Below are positions 26,164 to 34,283 of a DNA stretch of 64,000 nucleotides, piece after piece (within the stretch, counting starts at the first letter, position 1; each line of letters begins with the position of its first letter). The translations under genes and the position numbers were made by a program. The notes beneath the pieces are model-generated. The model was not told the origin of the DNA, made no database searches, and saw only the letters and a program-made list of their open reading frames with translations. This DNA is from an uncultured Thiothrix sp. (GTDB taxonomy: Bacteria; Pseudomonadota; Gammaproteobacteria; Thiotrichales; Thiotrichaceae), in NCBI RefSeq assembly GCF_937873765.1, contig NZ_CALMZC010000022.1:24779-88778 (forward strand), in the 5' to 3' direction.

Positions 26164-26940
26164 ATGCGTATTATTACAGCTAATGTAAATGGCATCCGTT
26201 CGGCTGCCAAAAAAGGTTTTTTTGCCTGGTTAGCAAGCCAACAAGCTGATGTAGTTTGTATTCAAGAAACCAAGGCGCAAATCCATCAATTACGTGAGGA
26301 GCCTGAGACTTTTTTCCCTGCTGGTTATCACTGCTACTATCATGATGCACAGAAAAAAGGTTACAGTGGAGTGGCTTTATATTGCCGTACTCAGCCTGAC
26401 TCCATTATCGAAGGTATGGGGTCAGTTGAGTTTGATGCTGAAGGGCGTTATTTAGAAGCCCGTTTTGGGAATTTAAGCGTTGCATCCCTTTACTTACCTT
26501 CTGGCTCTTCAGGGGATGAGCGTCAAGCTGCTAAATACCGCTGCATGCAACACTTTGAAACTGTCCTTGAGAATTTAAGTACGGCAGGGCGACAAGCGAT
26601 TATTTGCGGTGATTGGAACATCGCTCATAAGCCTGAAGATTTAGTGAATTGGAAAGCCAATCAAAAATACTCTGGTTTTCTACCCGATGAGCGTGCTTGG
26701 TTAGACAAGCTTTTTGTTGACTATGGCTTTGTGGACGCGTTTAGAGAACTGCCTCAAGAGCCTAATCAATATACTTGGTGGTCAATGCGCACCAATGCTT
26801 GGGATCGAAATTTAGGTTGGCGTATTGACTATCATGTGTTGACGCCGAACCTTCATGGAAGCGTACTTGCGACGAATATTTATCGCAATGAGCGCTTCTC
26901 TGATCATGCCCCCGTGGTCATTGACTACCGTTATCCTTAG
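26164..26940 (+). CDS. xthA: Exodeoxyribonuclease III
   Basis: AP endonuclease and 3'-5' exonuclease of base-excision repair. Motifs of the EEP nuclease family are complete: TANVNGIRSA (Asn), VVCIQETKAQ (metal Glu), CGDWNIAHKPEDL (Asp-Asn), YTWWSMR and the C-terminal RIDYHVLT and SDHAPVVIDY (catalytic Asp-His). Length is 258. It begins 16 bases after argF, suggesting read-through, and overlaps the convergent RyR gene by four bases. Confidence 0.95.
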   Translation: MRIITANVNGIRSAAKKGFFAWLASQQADVVCIQETKAQIHQLREEPETFFPAGYHCYYHDAQKKGYSGVALYCRTQPDSIIEGMGSVEFDAEGRYLEARFGNLSVASLYLPSGSSGDERQAAKYRCMQHFETVLENLSTAGRQAIICGDWNIAHKPEDLVNWKANQKYSGFLPDERAWLDKLFVDYGFVDAFRELPQEPNQYTWWSMRTNAWDRNLGWRIDYHVLTPNLHGSVLATNIYRNERFSDHAPVVIDYRYP

Positions 26941-27218
26941 ATTTTCTCGATTTTAAAGCCAGATGCTAAAATAACCTTCAACACTTCGCGGGCGGTATTG
27001 CGATCATAGACTTTTTCAGACTCAGCTAAGTTGTCATAGGGAACCAAACAGGGGTGCAGTTTCTTAGCATCATCTCGTTCTGCTCCGTAAGTCCAGCCAT
27101 CATTGAGGCGTTGTTGCGCCCAAACCTCGTGGGTGTTGTAGGATAATAGCTCTAATAACTCTTCCAAAGATTGAGGCAAACTCACCTTAGAAGTATCAAT
27201 GGGTTCGGGCTGATACAT
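26937..27218 (-). CDS. Stand-alone RyR (ryanodine receptor) domain protein
   Basis: The 93-residue product is almost entirely one RyR domain (PF02026 type): Y-x-P-x-P-I-D-T at the start, then LPQSLEELLELLSYNTHEVWA, GWTYGAERDDAKK, CLVPYDNLAESEKVYDR and EVLKVILASGF. A GGAG ribosome site six bases before the ATG at 27218 decides the start; a longer frame to 27272 has none. RyR domains occur in animal calcium channels as repeated units and in scattered bacterial proteins, where a ligand-binding or signalling role is suspected. The function here is unknown. It lies 43 bases downstream of the amine oxidase-like gene on the same strand. Confidence 0.8.
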   Translation of the reverse strand: MYQPEPIDTSKVSLPQSLEELLELLSYNTHEVWAQQRLNDGWTYGAERDDAKKLHPCLVPYDNLAESEKVYDRNTAREVLKVILASGFKIEKI

Positions 27219-27261
27219 GCAAAACTCCAGCTTAGTTTTTATTAGTGTGGAACGAAGCTCA

Positions 27262-28641
27262 CTATTCGTCAATCGAGTGTATAGCCTGCCTACTCGCTCT
27301 CCAACTTACTAAGACTAATAGTAGTAATAAGCAATAATCTAAACTACCCGTGCCACCATTAGGTTGCTGACTAGGCGGATTCAAGACTGGTGGCGTGACT
27401 GGAGGATTAATAGGTGGTGTCACAGGTGGCTCGGGATTGTTTAATTGAGTACCAGAGGTATCTGCGCTTGTACTCAAAGGATTACGCGCATGCCAATCAC
27501 GTGGAGTCAAACTTATATAAGACCAGTGCGCATCCATGAAAGGTGCGTCTTCCGCACGTGGCATATGATAGAACGTGGTGCTAGGCCACACGACTAGATC
27601 TGCACCCAGCAAGCTTTCATCGCTCACAAAGTCACGTAAACTATCTGCACAACCTTCTAAACTGGGATTATGTGAAGCATATAATTCACACTCTTGGAAA
27701 GTGGTGAAATAAATATCTTTATGCGTAAACGCTTCTGAATCAGGACCAATATCCTGCTGCTCTGACTGTGGAAGACGAATTTCGTAAGCTAAACTTTGCC
27801 CCTCACTATTCGTTTGCTCGGCATCACGAATGAGCCAACGCCGTGCCGTAGCTGGACTTACACTACGCCCAATCTCAGTATTAAAACGCGTCTTCTTTAG
27901 AACAGATCGATCACCTTGCTCTTGTAGATTCAGTTCCTCAATTACATCATCCCGTGAAGTACCCGCTAAATCAAAATCTAGCTTCCAGAAGAAATTATGC
28001 ACATGCCCCAGACCCACTTTATTGGGTGTAATCAACCAACCTTGCTCTTCTGCAGAAGCATCATTAAAGCGTTGCAAAGCTCCCGTAGCGCCTACTGCTG
28101 GCTCAATAGCACCATCCTCATAAAAACGCCAAAGCGGAATATAGTGATAAGCACCCACACGGGAGACGCTAAAAATGGATAAGGCTTCAGTTTTAACTTG
28201 CTCATTTTGGTAGCGAAAACCATGCTCACTGGCACTCACTTGCTCACATAAAACGGGGCGCTCACCCTGTTTTAATAGCTTGCCACTCGGACAATCCGTC
28301 TGACGCAAATCCACCATATAATTACCCCCTAAACCATAATCAGAAATATCATGGTAACGAGCACCATTATCATCATAGGGGACATGAATCTGTGCAAGAC
28401 TGGCACTACTTAAGATTAAGCGTCGCTGGCCTGCTTTTGGAGTGTAATGAACTTTATGCAAGACAATGCCTTCACGGTTGCGCTGCTCCCAGCACATATC
28501 CCAGCGTGCGCCATTGACCAAAGTTACATCGATATAATATGCATCAGAGCAAAACTCAGCCGCAATACTGGATTTCAGATAAAAACTACTACCTAAAAAG
28601 AGTAGAACTGATACAAACTTAGCGAGTGTTTTAGTTTTCAT
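27262..28641 (-). CDS. Secreted copper amine oxidase-like protein, catalytic domain only, altered cofactor motif
   Basis: A signal peptide (1-28) leads into the copper amine oxidase barrel: ARWDMCWEQRNREGIVLHKVHYTP, VPYDDNGARYHDISDYGLGG (candidate catalytic base D98), RVGAYHYIPLWRFYEDGAIE and VGATG, GHVHNFFWKLDFDLAG (copper ligands H213, H215) and FYHMPRAEDAPFMDAHW (third ligand H359). The topaquinone precursor Tyr (Y165) is present, but the flanking N-Y-D/E consensus reads A-Y-H. The N-terminal domains of full-length enzymes are missing, so it is 459 residues instead of about 650-750. After residue 400 come Pro-rich repeats (NPPVTPPV) and a GGTGS plus hydrophobic and Arg tail resembling GlyGly-CTERM. 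Activity is uncertain. Confidence 0.78.
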   Translation of the reverse strand: MKTKTLAKFVSVLLFLGSSFYLKSSIAAEFCSDAYYIDVTLVNGARWDMCWEQRNREGIVLHKVHYTPKAGQRRLILSSASLAQIHVPYDDNGARYHDISDYGLGGNYMVDLRQTDCPSGKLLKQGERPVLCEQVSASEHGFRYQNEQVKTEALSIFSVSRVGAYHYIPLWRFYEDGAIEPAVGATGALQRFNDASAEEQGWLITPNKVGLGHVHNFFWKLDFDLAGTSRDDVIEELNLQEQGDRSVLKKTRFNTEIGRSVSPATARRWLIRDAEQTNSEGQSLAYEIRLPQSEQQDIGPDSEAFTHKDIYFTTFQECELYASHNPSLEGCADSLRDFVSDESLLGADLVVWPSTTFYHMPRAEDAPFMDAHWSYISLTPRDWHARNPLSTSADTSGTQLNNPEPPVTPPINPPVTPPVLNPPSQQPNGGTGSLDYCLLLLLVLVSWRASRQAIHSIDE

Positions 28642-28825
28642 AGCACCAGTCTAAAAGAGGCAAGCTAGGAGTCGTAGGCATAACTCTATAAATGGTACTT
28701 ATTAAAAGATGAATTTGAACCACAAACTCTAATAGCTCACACCTAAAGATTGTGCAGCATTTACTTAGCTGAGTTTATACAATCAGTTATACTCTGATCT
28801 TCGCTGAAAATATTTTTAACCCCCA

Positions 28826-29395
28826 ATGATGAATCCAAGTATCTTTAAGCTTAAACAGATCGGCTCCGGTGATTTATACATCATGCCCTGCCCTCGCCCA
28901 CAGGTTTTAGCAGAGGATTTGGCTTACTATATGGGGCTTGGCATTAATACTATCGTTTGTTTGCTCGAAAAATCAGAAATGATCGCACGTGGCTTAGCAC
29001 TAGAGGAAAAACTTTGTAAAGAGCTAGATCTAAGATTCGAACACTTTCCCATTCCAGATCGCTCTATTCCTAAAAACCTCGCCGCGTTTCGCCAGTTAGT
29101 GGATAAGCTCGATTTAGAACTCAAACGAGGACAGCATGTTGCTATCCATTGCTATGCAGGGATTGGACGCACAGGAATCTTGGCAGGTAGCCTATTGATG
29201 CGAGATGGCATGCAAGCTCATGCTGCTATAGAGCTCATGTCAGAAACTCGCGGCAGAAATATGCCGCAAACACAAATTCAATATGAGTTTTTAGTTGAAG
29301 ATGACGAGCAGCATGCTTTAATTGATCATGACAGTCTAAGCACTCCTGCACGTCCTTGGTGGCAACGTCTAATCTCTTGGTCACCGGCAGCTTAA
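28826..29395 (+). CDS. Dual-specificity / tyrosine phosphatase
   Basis: The P-loop HCYAGIGRTG (H108, Cys109, R115) is complete and the general-acid loop is at FPIPDRS (D78). The 189-residue protein has no signal peptide and is cytoplasmic. It resembles the cyclin-dependent-kinase-inhibitor-3/DSP group found in bacteria. The C-terminus overlaps the convergent rhomboid gene by four bases. The substrate is unknown. A promoter probably lies in the 184-base gap that also serves the divergent amine oxidase-like gene. Confidence 0.85.
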   Translation: MMNPSIFKLKQIGSGDLYIMPCPRPQVLAEDLAYYMGLGINTIVCLLEKSEMIARGLALEEKLCKELDLRFEHFPIPDRSIPKNLAAFRQLVDKLDLELKRGQHVAIHCYAGIGRTGILAGSLLMRDGMQAHAAIELMSETRGRNMPQTQIQYEFLVEDDEQHALIDHDSLSTPARPWWQRLISWSPAA

Positions 29396-29976
29396 CTTCT
29401 AAATCTAGAAGTCATTTGCTTACCACGTACCAGAAAAAACGCCGCGATTGCCCCAGCAATTCCACCAAATAAATGTCCATCCCAAGAAACGCCGGGCTGC
29501 CAAGGTAAAACTCCACTTAGCAAGCTAGAGCCATACATAAAAGTCACAAAAATCGCAATTGCTAGTGGCACTAAACGGCGCTCTAGCAGACCGGAAACAA
29601 TCAAAAAGACTGCTAAACCGAACACCAAAACACTAGCACCAATATGTAACGCTGCCCCGCGTCCAAATAGCCACAATAAAGCCCCACCCAATAGCATAAT
29701 TGTTAAGACAATACTGCGACTATTAGCACGCGATCCGGCTAATAAAGTCAGCAGTACCAACAACGGGACGGTGTTACTCATAATATGTTGTAGGCTACCA
29801 TGAAGAAAAGGCATGGTGATGATACCTACAAGATGTGAGCCATTGCGTGGAATTAAGCCAAACTGCTCCAAGGGTAGAAAGTGATCAAATGCAAAAACTA
29901 GCCAAATCAGGCCAACAAACATCAAGACAGCGGGCAATTCTTGCTTGATGCTATGTTGATTGTTTGGGTTTGTCAT
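29392..29976 (-). CDS. Rhomboid-family intramembrane serine protease
   Basis: Six membrane helices in 194 residues. FLHGSLQHIMSN is the rhomboid loop-1/helix-2 motif, GASVLVFG holds nucleophile S115 and WDGHLFGGIAGA holds H168. It cleaves within membranes. It follows DUF1415 with a four-base overlap and belongs to the TIR operon. The amine oxidase-like protein about 750 bases away has a tail like those cut by rhomboid-type sortases, but this sequence looks like an ordinary rhomboid, so that link is only a suggestion. Confidence 0.85.
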   Translation of the reverse strand: MTNPNNQHSIKQELPAVLMFVGLIWLVFAFDHFLPLEQFGLIPRNGSHLVGIITMPFLHGSLQHIMSNTVPLLVLLTLLAGSRANSRSIVLTIMLLGGALLWLFGRGAALHIGASVLVFGLAVFLIVSGLLERRLVPLAIAIFVTFMYGSSLLSGVLPWQPGVSWDGHLFGGIAGAIAAFFLVRGKQMTSRFRS

Positions 29977-30533
29977 AAAGCCTTTCCTTGTAAAATTCGT
30001 TTGAGGGTATCCACCCCTAACTGTTGCATGACTTGAATATTGCGCTCTGGAATCGTATCCACATCGTGATGTTGAGCAATAGCTTTTTCTAAACTATCTT
30101 CACGCAATAAATGCAACATCGGATAAGGAGAACGATTGGTATAATTTTCTACATCATCAACTTCAGTCCCCGAAAACTGGTACTGTGGGTGAAAGCTGGC
30201 GATTTGTAAAATTCCCTCTAAGCCTTCTTGATAGAGTAACTCGTCTGCATCATCCAGAAAGTCATTATAAGCATGAAAATTCATCAACGCTTCTGGATGA
30301 ATTAATAGCGTCGTTTCAACTTTATCCGCAGATACCGCTTGCAAAGCATGTAACTCTGCCTTTAACACTGCTAATAAAGTTTCTGGTTTAGAAGCTGGTG
30401 TAACGCTAAAGCGAATGGTTCCTAACTGATAAGGCTTGTGCGCAAACGGGCATAGGTTATATCCCAGCACAAGCTGTTCTATCCATTGCCGCGTTTGTGC
30501 AATCACCGTGGCTGCTTGTGGATGGGTTTGCAT
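29973..30533 (-). CDS. DUF1415 family protein
   Basis: The 186-residue protein matches DUF1415: WIEQLVLGYNLCPFAHKP near the start, TTLLIHPEAL, FLDDADELL, IASFHPQYQF and NYTNRSPYPMLHLLREDS. The family has no established role. Its AGGAG ribosome site sits inside the end of the TIR gene, with two bases between stop and start, and the rhomboid follows with an ATGA overlap. Confidence 0.88.
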   Translation of the reverse strand: MQTHPQAATVIAQTRQWIEQLVLGYNLCPFAHKPYQLGTIRFSVTPASKPETLLAVLKAELHALQAVSADKVETTLLIHPEALMNFHAYNDFLDDADELLYQEGLEGILQIASFHPQYQFSGTEVDDVENYTNRSPYPMLHLLREDSLEKAIAQHHDVDTIPERNIQVMQQLGVDTLKRILQGKAL

Positions 30534-30535
30534 AT

Positions 30536-31366
30536 TTACTCCTGAAAAATTTCCTGTACTAACTTTTCACCAGCTTGCAGTTTTTTGTGCTGCTGACGAT
30601 GCCTCCAGACTAGATAACTAATTATTGCAAAGAACGCTAAAAAAGCCGATAAGCTCAGCACGTAATTACGTGACTCATCCTTAAACGCTGGCTCAGGTGC
30701 TAGGCTAGGCGGAGGCAATTGCGTGATCGGTGCTATCGGACTAGATTGATTACCACTATCAGCGGTAGACGGCTCGGTAGTTGAATCTGTGACTAAATCC
30801 TCCAAATCCTTGCCCTGCCCCAAATTATCGGGTAGGTTCAACTCGCTGTCTGTGGACTGCTGCATAGCCACGATTTCTGGTGGCATTTCCGCTTTTTGCA
30901 GATTTAAAGTGGAAATACTGATAGCAATCACTAGCAGTGCAAGACCTACCAATCCTCCCCAAAGCCAATACAACCTAGATTTAGTCTGACTAAGAACAGT
31001 TGGTTTCTGCACTTGAGTAGCCGTATTAGGCAAAATAAAATTAGTTAAAGCATGAAATTGCCCTAACTCCTGTGGCAAGGGGGTTTGATCAAGGAGGATA
31101 GGCACGACACGCTTCTGCATAGAAATTGCGACAGTCCACTCGCGTTCGACCCATTCAGATAGCTGCGCATTCGTGCTCCAAAATACTAGCACCCGCTCAG
31201 CTTCAGCTAATTTGGTACGAATGACATCTTCCCAACGATCACCGTATTGAATATCGTCAAGATCACGGAAAACGTCTGCGCCACCCGCTTCCAAAAGCTC
31301 CACCGCTTTTGCAACTTGCGTGCTGTCTTTTCGTGAATAGGAGACGAAAACAGTTCGTCGACTCAT
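30536..31366 (-). CDS. TIR-domain protein with two membrane helices
   Basis: Residues 1-110 form a TIR domain: VFVSYSRKDSTQVAK, DVFRDLDDIQYGDRW, VLVFWSTNAQLSEWVEREWTVA with candidate catalytic Glu E76 in W-x-x-x-E-W, then VVPILLD. A helix at about 132-153 and another at about 235-254 flank a Pro/Ser/Thr-rich periplasmic loop of some 80 residues. The C-terminal 20 residues return to the cytoplasm. Bacterial TIR domains often cleave NAD; a membrane-anchored form could respond to envelope signals, which is inference. It heads the operon TIR-DUF1415-rhomboid and has a GAGGG ribosome site. Confidence 0.83.
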   Translation of the reverse strand: MSRRTVFVSYSRKDSTQVAKAVELLEAGGADVFRDLDDIQYGDRWEDVIRTKLAEAERVLVFWSTNAQLSEWVEREWTVAISMQKRVVPILLDQTPLPQELGQFHALTNFILPNTATQVQKPTVLSQTKSRLYWLWGGLVGLALLVIAISISTLNLQKAEMPPEIVAMQQSTDSELNLPDNLGQGKDLEDLVTDSTTEPSTADSGNQSSPIAPITQLPPPSLAPEPAFKDESRNYVLSLSAFLAFFAIISYLVWRHRQQHKKLQAGEKLVQEIFQE

Positions 31367-31457
31367 GCTTAACCCTCACTTGAACACAGCACCTGATATG
31401 TGCTGTATTACAAACATAGTGCAAAGCCTGTCAACTACGAAGACATGAAATGTGAAC

Positions 31458-34163
31458 TTAATGTTTACTGCTGGTGGTATTAGTCAACCGTTTAGTAACG
31501 ACCACGATACTGTCATCCATTTCGCTTTTTTGCCGCTCAAAACCTAGACGGCTCATTAAGCGCAGCATCCCCGCATTTTCAGCTAAGACTTCACCGATAA
31601 TGGTGTTTAGGCCACGATTACGTGCCGTATCGATGAGGATTTCCATTAACAATCCGCCTAAACCGCGCCCTTGCCAAGTATCAGCGATCACTAGGGCGAA
31701 CTCACAGCTTTTCCGGTCTGGATTAATCGAGTAGCGACATACCCCAACTTCTTTATCTACACCATCTTCACGCGCTACTGCCACGAAAGCGATTTCACGA
31801 TCGTAATCAATTTGCGTAAAGCGCACCAACATATCAGGAGTGAGTTCACGCAGCGACTGCATAAAGCGCATATAACGTGACTCTCGTGAGAGATTGCGTA
31901 CAAACTCCTGTTCCATTTCGGCATCTTCAGGACGAATGGGACGAATAAGAATATTAGTACCATCCGCTAGCTGCTGTTGCTTCACCAAGTCATTCGGATA
32001 AGGATGAATCGCCATGTGATCATAACGTTGTGCCGCCCCTTTCGGATAAGCCACTGTAAAGCGTGCATCGACCGCAACCGCACCATCCGGACTAGCCATC
32101 AAGGGATTGATATCCATTTCGACGATTTCTGGCAGCTCACAAACCATTTCGGATACGCGCTGCAAGACTTGACGTAATGCAGGGAAATCAACCTCTGGCA
32201 TGTTACGGAATTCGACTAGCATCCGGGCTGCCCGAGTACGGCAAATCATTTTTTTGATCATGTACTCATTTAAGGGCGGTAAAGCCACCGCACAATCACG
32301 ATGCACCTCAACTGCAGTGCCACCGGTACCGAAGCTAATCACTGGGCCAAATACCGGATCACGCACTACTCCAATCATAAGTTCACGTGCTGCTGCACTA
32401 TGATACATGCGTTCAACTGTAATGCCTTCAATCCGTGCCTCTGGCATGGCTTTAGTGGTAGCTTCCATCAGTTCTTGATAGACACTACGTACAGTACGGG
32501 CACTATTAATATTCAAGCGTACCCCATTCACATCCGACTTATGCATAATATCGGGTGAACTGACTTTCATAACGACTGGAAAACCAACCGACTCAGCCGC
32601 AACCAAGGCTTCTGCAGGACTACGAGTCAAAATGGTTGGCAAGGATGGAATACGAAAAGCCGATAAAATGGCGCGCGATTCTGTAGTCGAAAGTGCCCGC
32701 CGCCCTTCTGCCAATACGCTTTCAATAATCAGGCGTGCACCTTCAATATCTGGTTCGGAACTTTGCTCTTCCACGGAAGCGGGCACTTGCATCAACATCT
32801 TTTGATTACTGCGGTAGGAAGCTAAATAAGAGAACGCTTCTACAGCAGATTCTGGTGCTTGGAAATGTGGAATCTTAGCTTTAGATAAGATTTCGCGCCC
32901 CAGCTCAACTTGAGAGTTACCCATCCAGCAAGCTAGCAATGGCTTTTTAAATTTTTCTTTTGCTTTGACGACTATCTCTGCAACACCAGCCGGATCGGTC
33001 ATGGCTTGTGGAGTGAGCATGACTAATACACCATCTACCGTGTCATCCGCTAAACAAATATCTAATACTGCGGCATAACGCTCAGGCGTAGCATCACCTA
33101 AAATATCCACTGGATTACCATGTGACCACGCCGCAGGTAAGATTTTATTTAAGGCAGTGACCGTTGCTGTAGATAGTTTAGGAATCCGCAGGTTCATTTC
33201 AACTGCACGATCAGTGGCCATGACGCCTGGCCCACCGCCATTGGTAACAATCATTAAACGGTTTTGCGCGACTGTCATGCCTGAAGAAAGAATTTCTGCA
33301 GCAGCAAACAATTGCGTAATCGAATTAGCTCGTACTACACCTGCACGTTCCAAAGCTGCGTCAAAGGCATCATCCCCCCCTACAATCGCGCCTGTATGCG
33401 AACTTGCTGCACGTGAGCCTTCTTCATAGCGCCCTGCTTTTAAGACAATCACCGGCTTCATGCGTGAAGCTGCCCGTAAGCCACTCATAAAACTACGGGC
33501 ATCGTGAATACCTTCAATGTATAACAGAATACTATCCGTTTTAGGATCTAGGGCAAGGTAATCCAGTACATCGCCAAAATCGACATCTGCCGCATCACCT
33601 AAAGTCACCACATTAGAAAACCCAACTTGACGAGTACTCGCCCAATCAAGAATGGCAGTACAAACTGCACCAGATTGTGAGACTAAAGCGAGATTACCCG
33701 GCTTGGCCTGACTTTTACTGAAGGTTACATTTAATCCTGAAGAAGGACGCATTACTCCAAGACAATTAGGGCCAATTAAATGCATCCCATAATGATGGAT
33801 GAGTTCCATCATATCTTTTTCCATGCGTTTGCCTCGAGCGCCTGTTTCACTGAAACCTGCTGAGAGCACAATCACACCCTTAACGCCATGTTCGCCGCAT
33901 TGTTTAATAATTTCTGCCACAGTGCGTGCAGGAGTCGCTATAATAGCCAACTCAATCGGATGAGCAATCAACGGCAGCCCTGCATAACAGGTTAAACCTT
34001 GTACTGTTTCATGCTTTGGATTAATCGGAAAGATCTTCCCTTGATAGCCGGCTGCAATTAAATTTTGCAACACAAGGGAGCCGACTGCATTAGGTCGTTC
34101 TGTAGCACCGAAAATAGCAACCGCTGAAGGCGCGAATAATTGATTTAGGTAATGGTGGCCCAT
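31458..34163 (-). CDS. Protein lysine acetyltransferase, Pat/YfiQ type (NDP-acyl-CoA synthetase-like plus GNAT)
   Basis: A 901-residue protein: CoA-binding/succinyl-CoA-ligase-like part (1-about 470; AIFGATERPNAVGS, SHTGAIVGG), an ATP-grasp-like part (about 480-700; FPVVMKVSSPDIMHKSDVNGV) and a C-terminal GNAT domain (about 730-890; GVCRYSINPDR, then ADTWQGRGLGGLLMEILI for acetyl-CoA binding). E. coli PatZ has this layout and acetylates metabolic enzymes such as acetyl-CoA synthetase. AGAGG lies upstream of the start. An HDAC-like gene is divergent, which suggests a writer/eraser pair. Confidence 0.92.
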   Translation of the reverse strand: MGHHYLNQLFAPSAVAIFGATERPNAVGSLVLQNLIAAGYQGKIFPINPKHETVQGLTCYAGLPLIAHPIELAIIATPARTVAEIIKQCGEHGVKGVIVLSAGFSETGARGKRMEKDMMELIHHYGMHLIGPNCLGVMRPSSGLNVTFSKSQAKPGNLALVSQSGAVCTAILDWASTRQVGFSNVVTLGDAADVDFGDVLDYLALDPKTDSILLYIEGIHDARSFMSGLRAASRMKPVIVLKAGRYEEGSRAASSHTGAIVGGDDAFDAALERAGVVRANSITQLFAAAEILSSGMTVAQNRLMIVTNGGGPGVMATDRAVEMNLRIPKLSTATVTALNKILPAAWSHGNPVDILGDATPERYAAVLDICLADDTVDGVLVMLTPQAMTDPAGVAEIVVKAKEKFKKPLLACWMGNSQVELGREILSKAKIPHFQAPESAVEAFSYLASYRSNQKMLMQVPASVEEQSSEPDIEGARLIIESVLAEGRRALSTTESRAILSAFRIPSLPTILTRSPAEALVAAESVGFPVVMKVSSPDIMHKSDVNGVRLNINSARTVRSVYQELMEATTKAMPEARIEGITVERMYHSAAARELMIGVVRDPVFGPVISFGTGGTAVEVHRDCAVALPPLNEYMIKKMICRTRAARMLVEFRNMPEVDFPALRQVLQRVSEMVCELPEIVEMDINPLMASPDGAVAVDARFTVAYPKGAAQRYDHMAIHPYPNDLVKQQQLADGTNILIRPIRPEDAEMEQEFVRNLSRESRYMRFMQSLRELTPDMLVRFTQIDYDREIAFVAVAREDGVDKEVGVCRYSINPDRKSCEFALVIADTWQGRGLGGLLMEILIDTARNRGLNTIIGEVLAENAGMLRLMSRLGFERQKSEMDDSIVVVTKRLTNTTSSKH

Positions 34164-34283
34164 TATTAAAACCTCTATGATAGTTCTCTTAAGATCGAGA
34201 ACTAATAAAAACCGCTAGTATGTTTTTGGAAATATCTTTTTGTGCACTGCAACATATATTACTCTCAATAGACAGAAAAAACC

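Noticed and set aside
2642..31366. Thoeris-like system made of the SIR2 protein and the TIR protein
   Set aside because: The two are about 26 kb apart, not co-transcribed, and the SIR2-like protein lacks the Asn and His expected of an active NADase such as ThsA.
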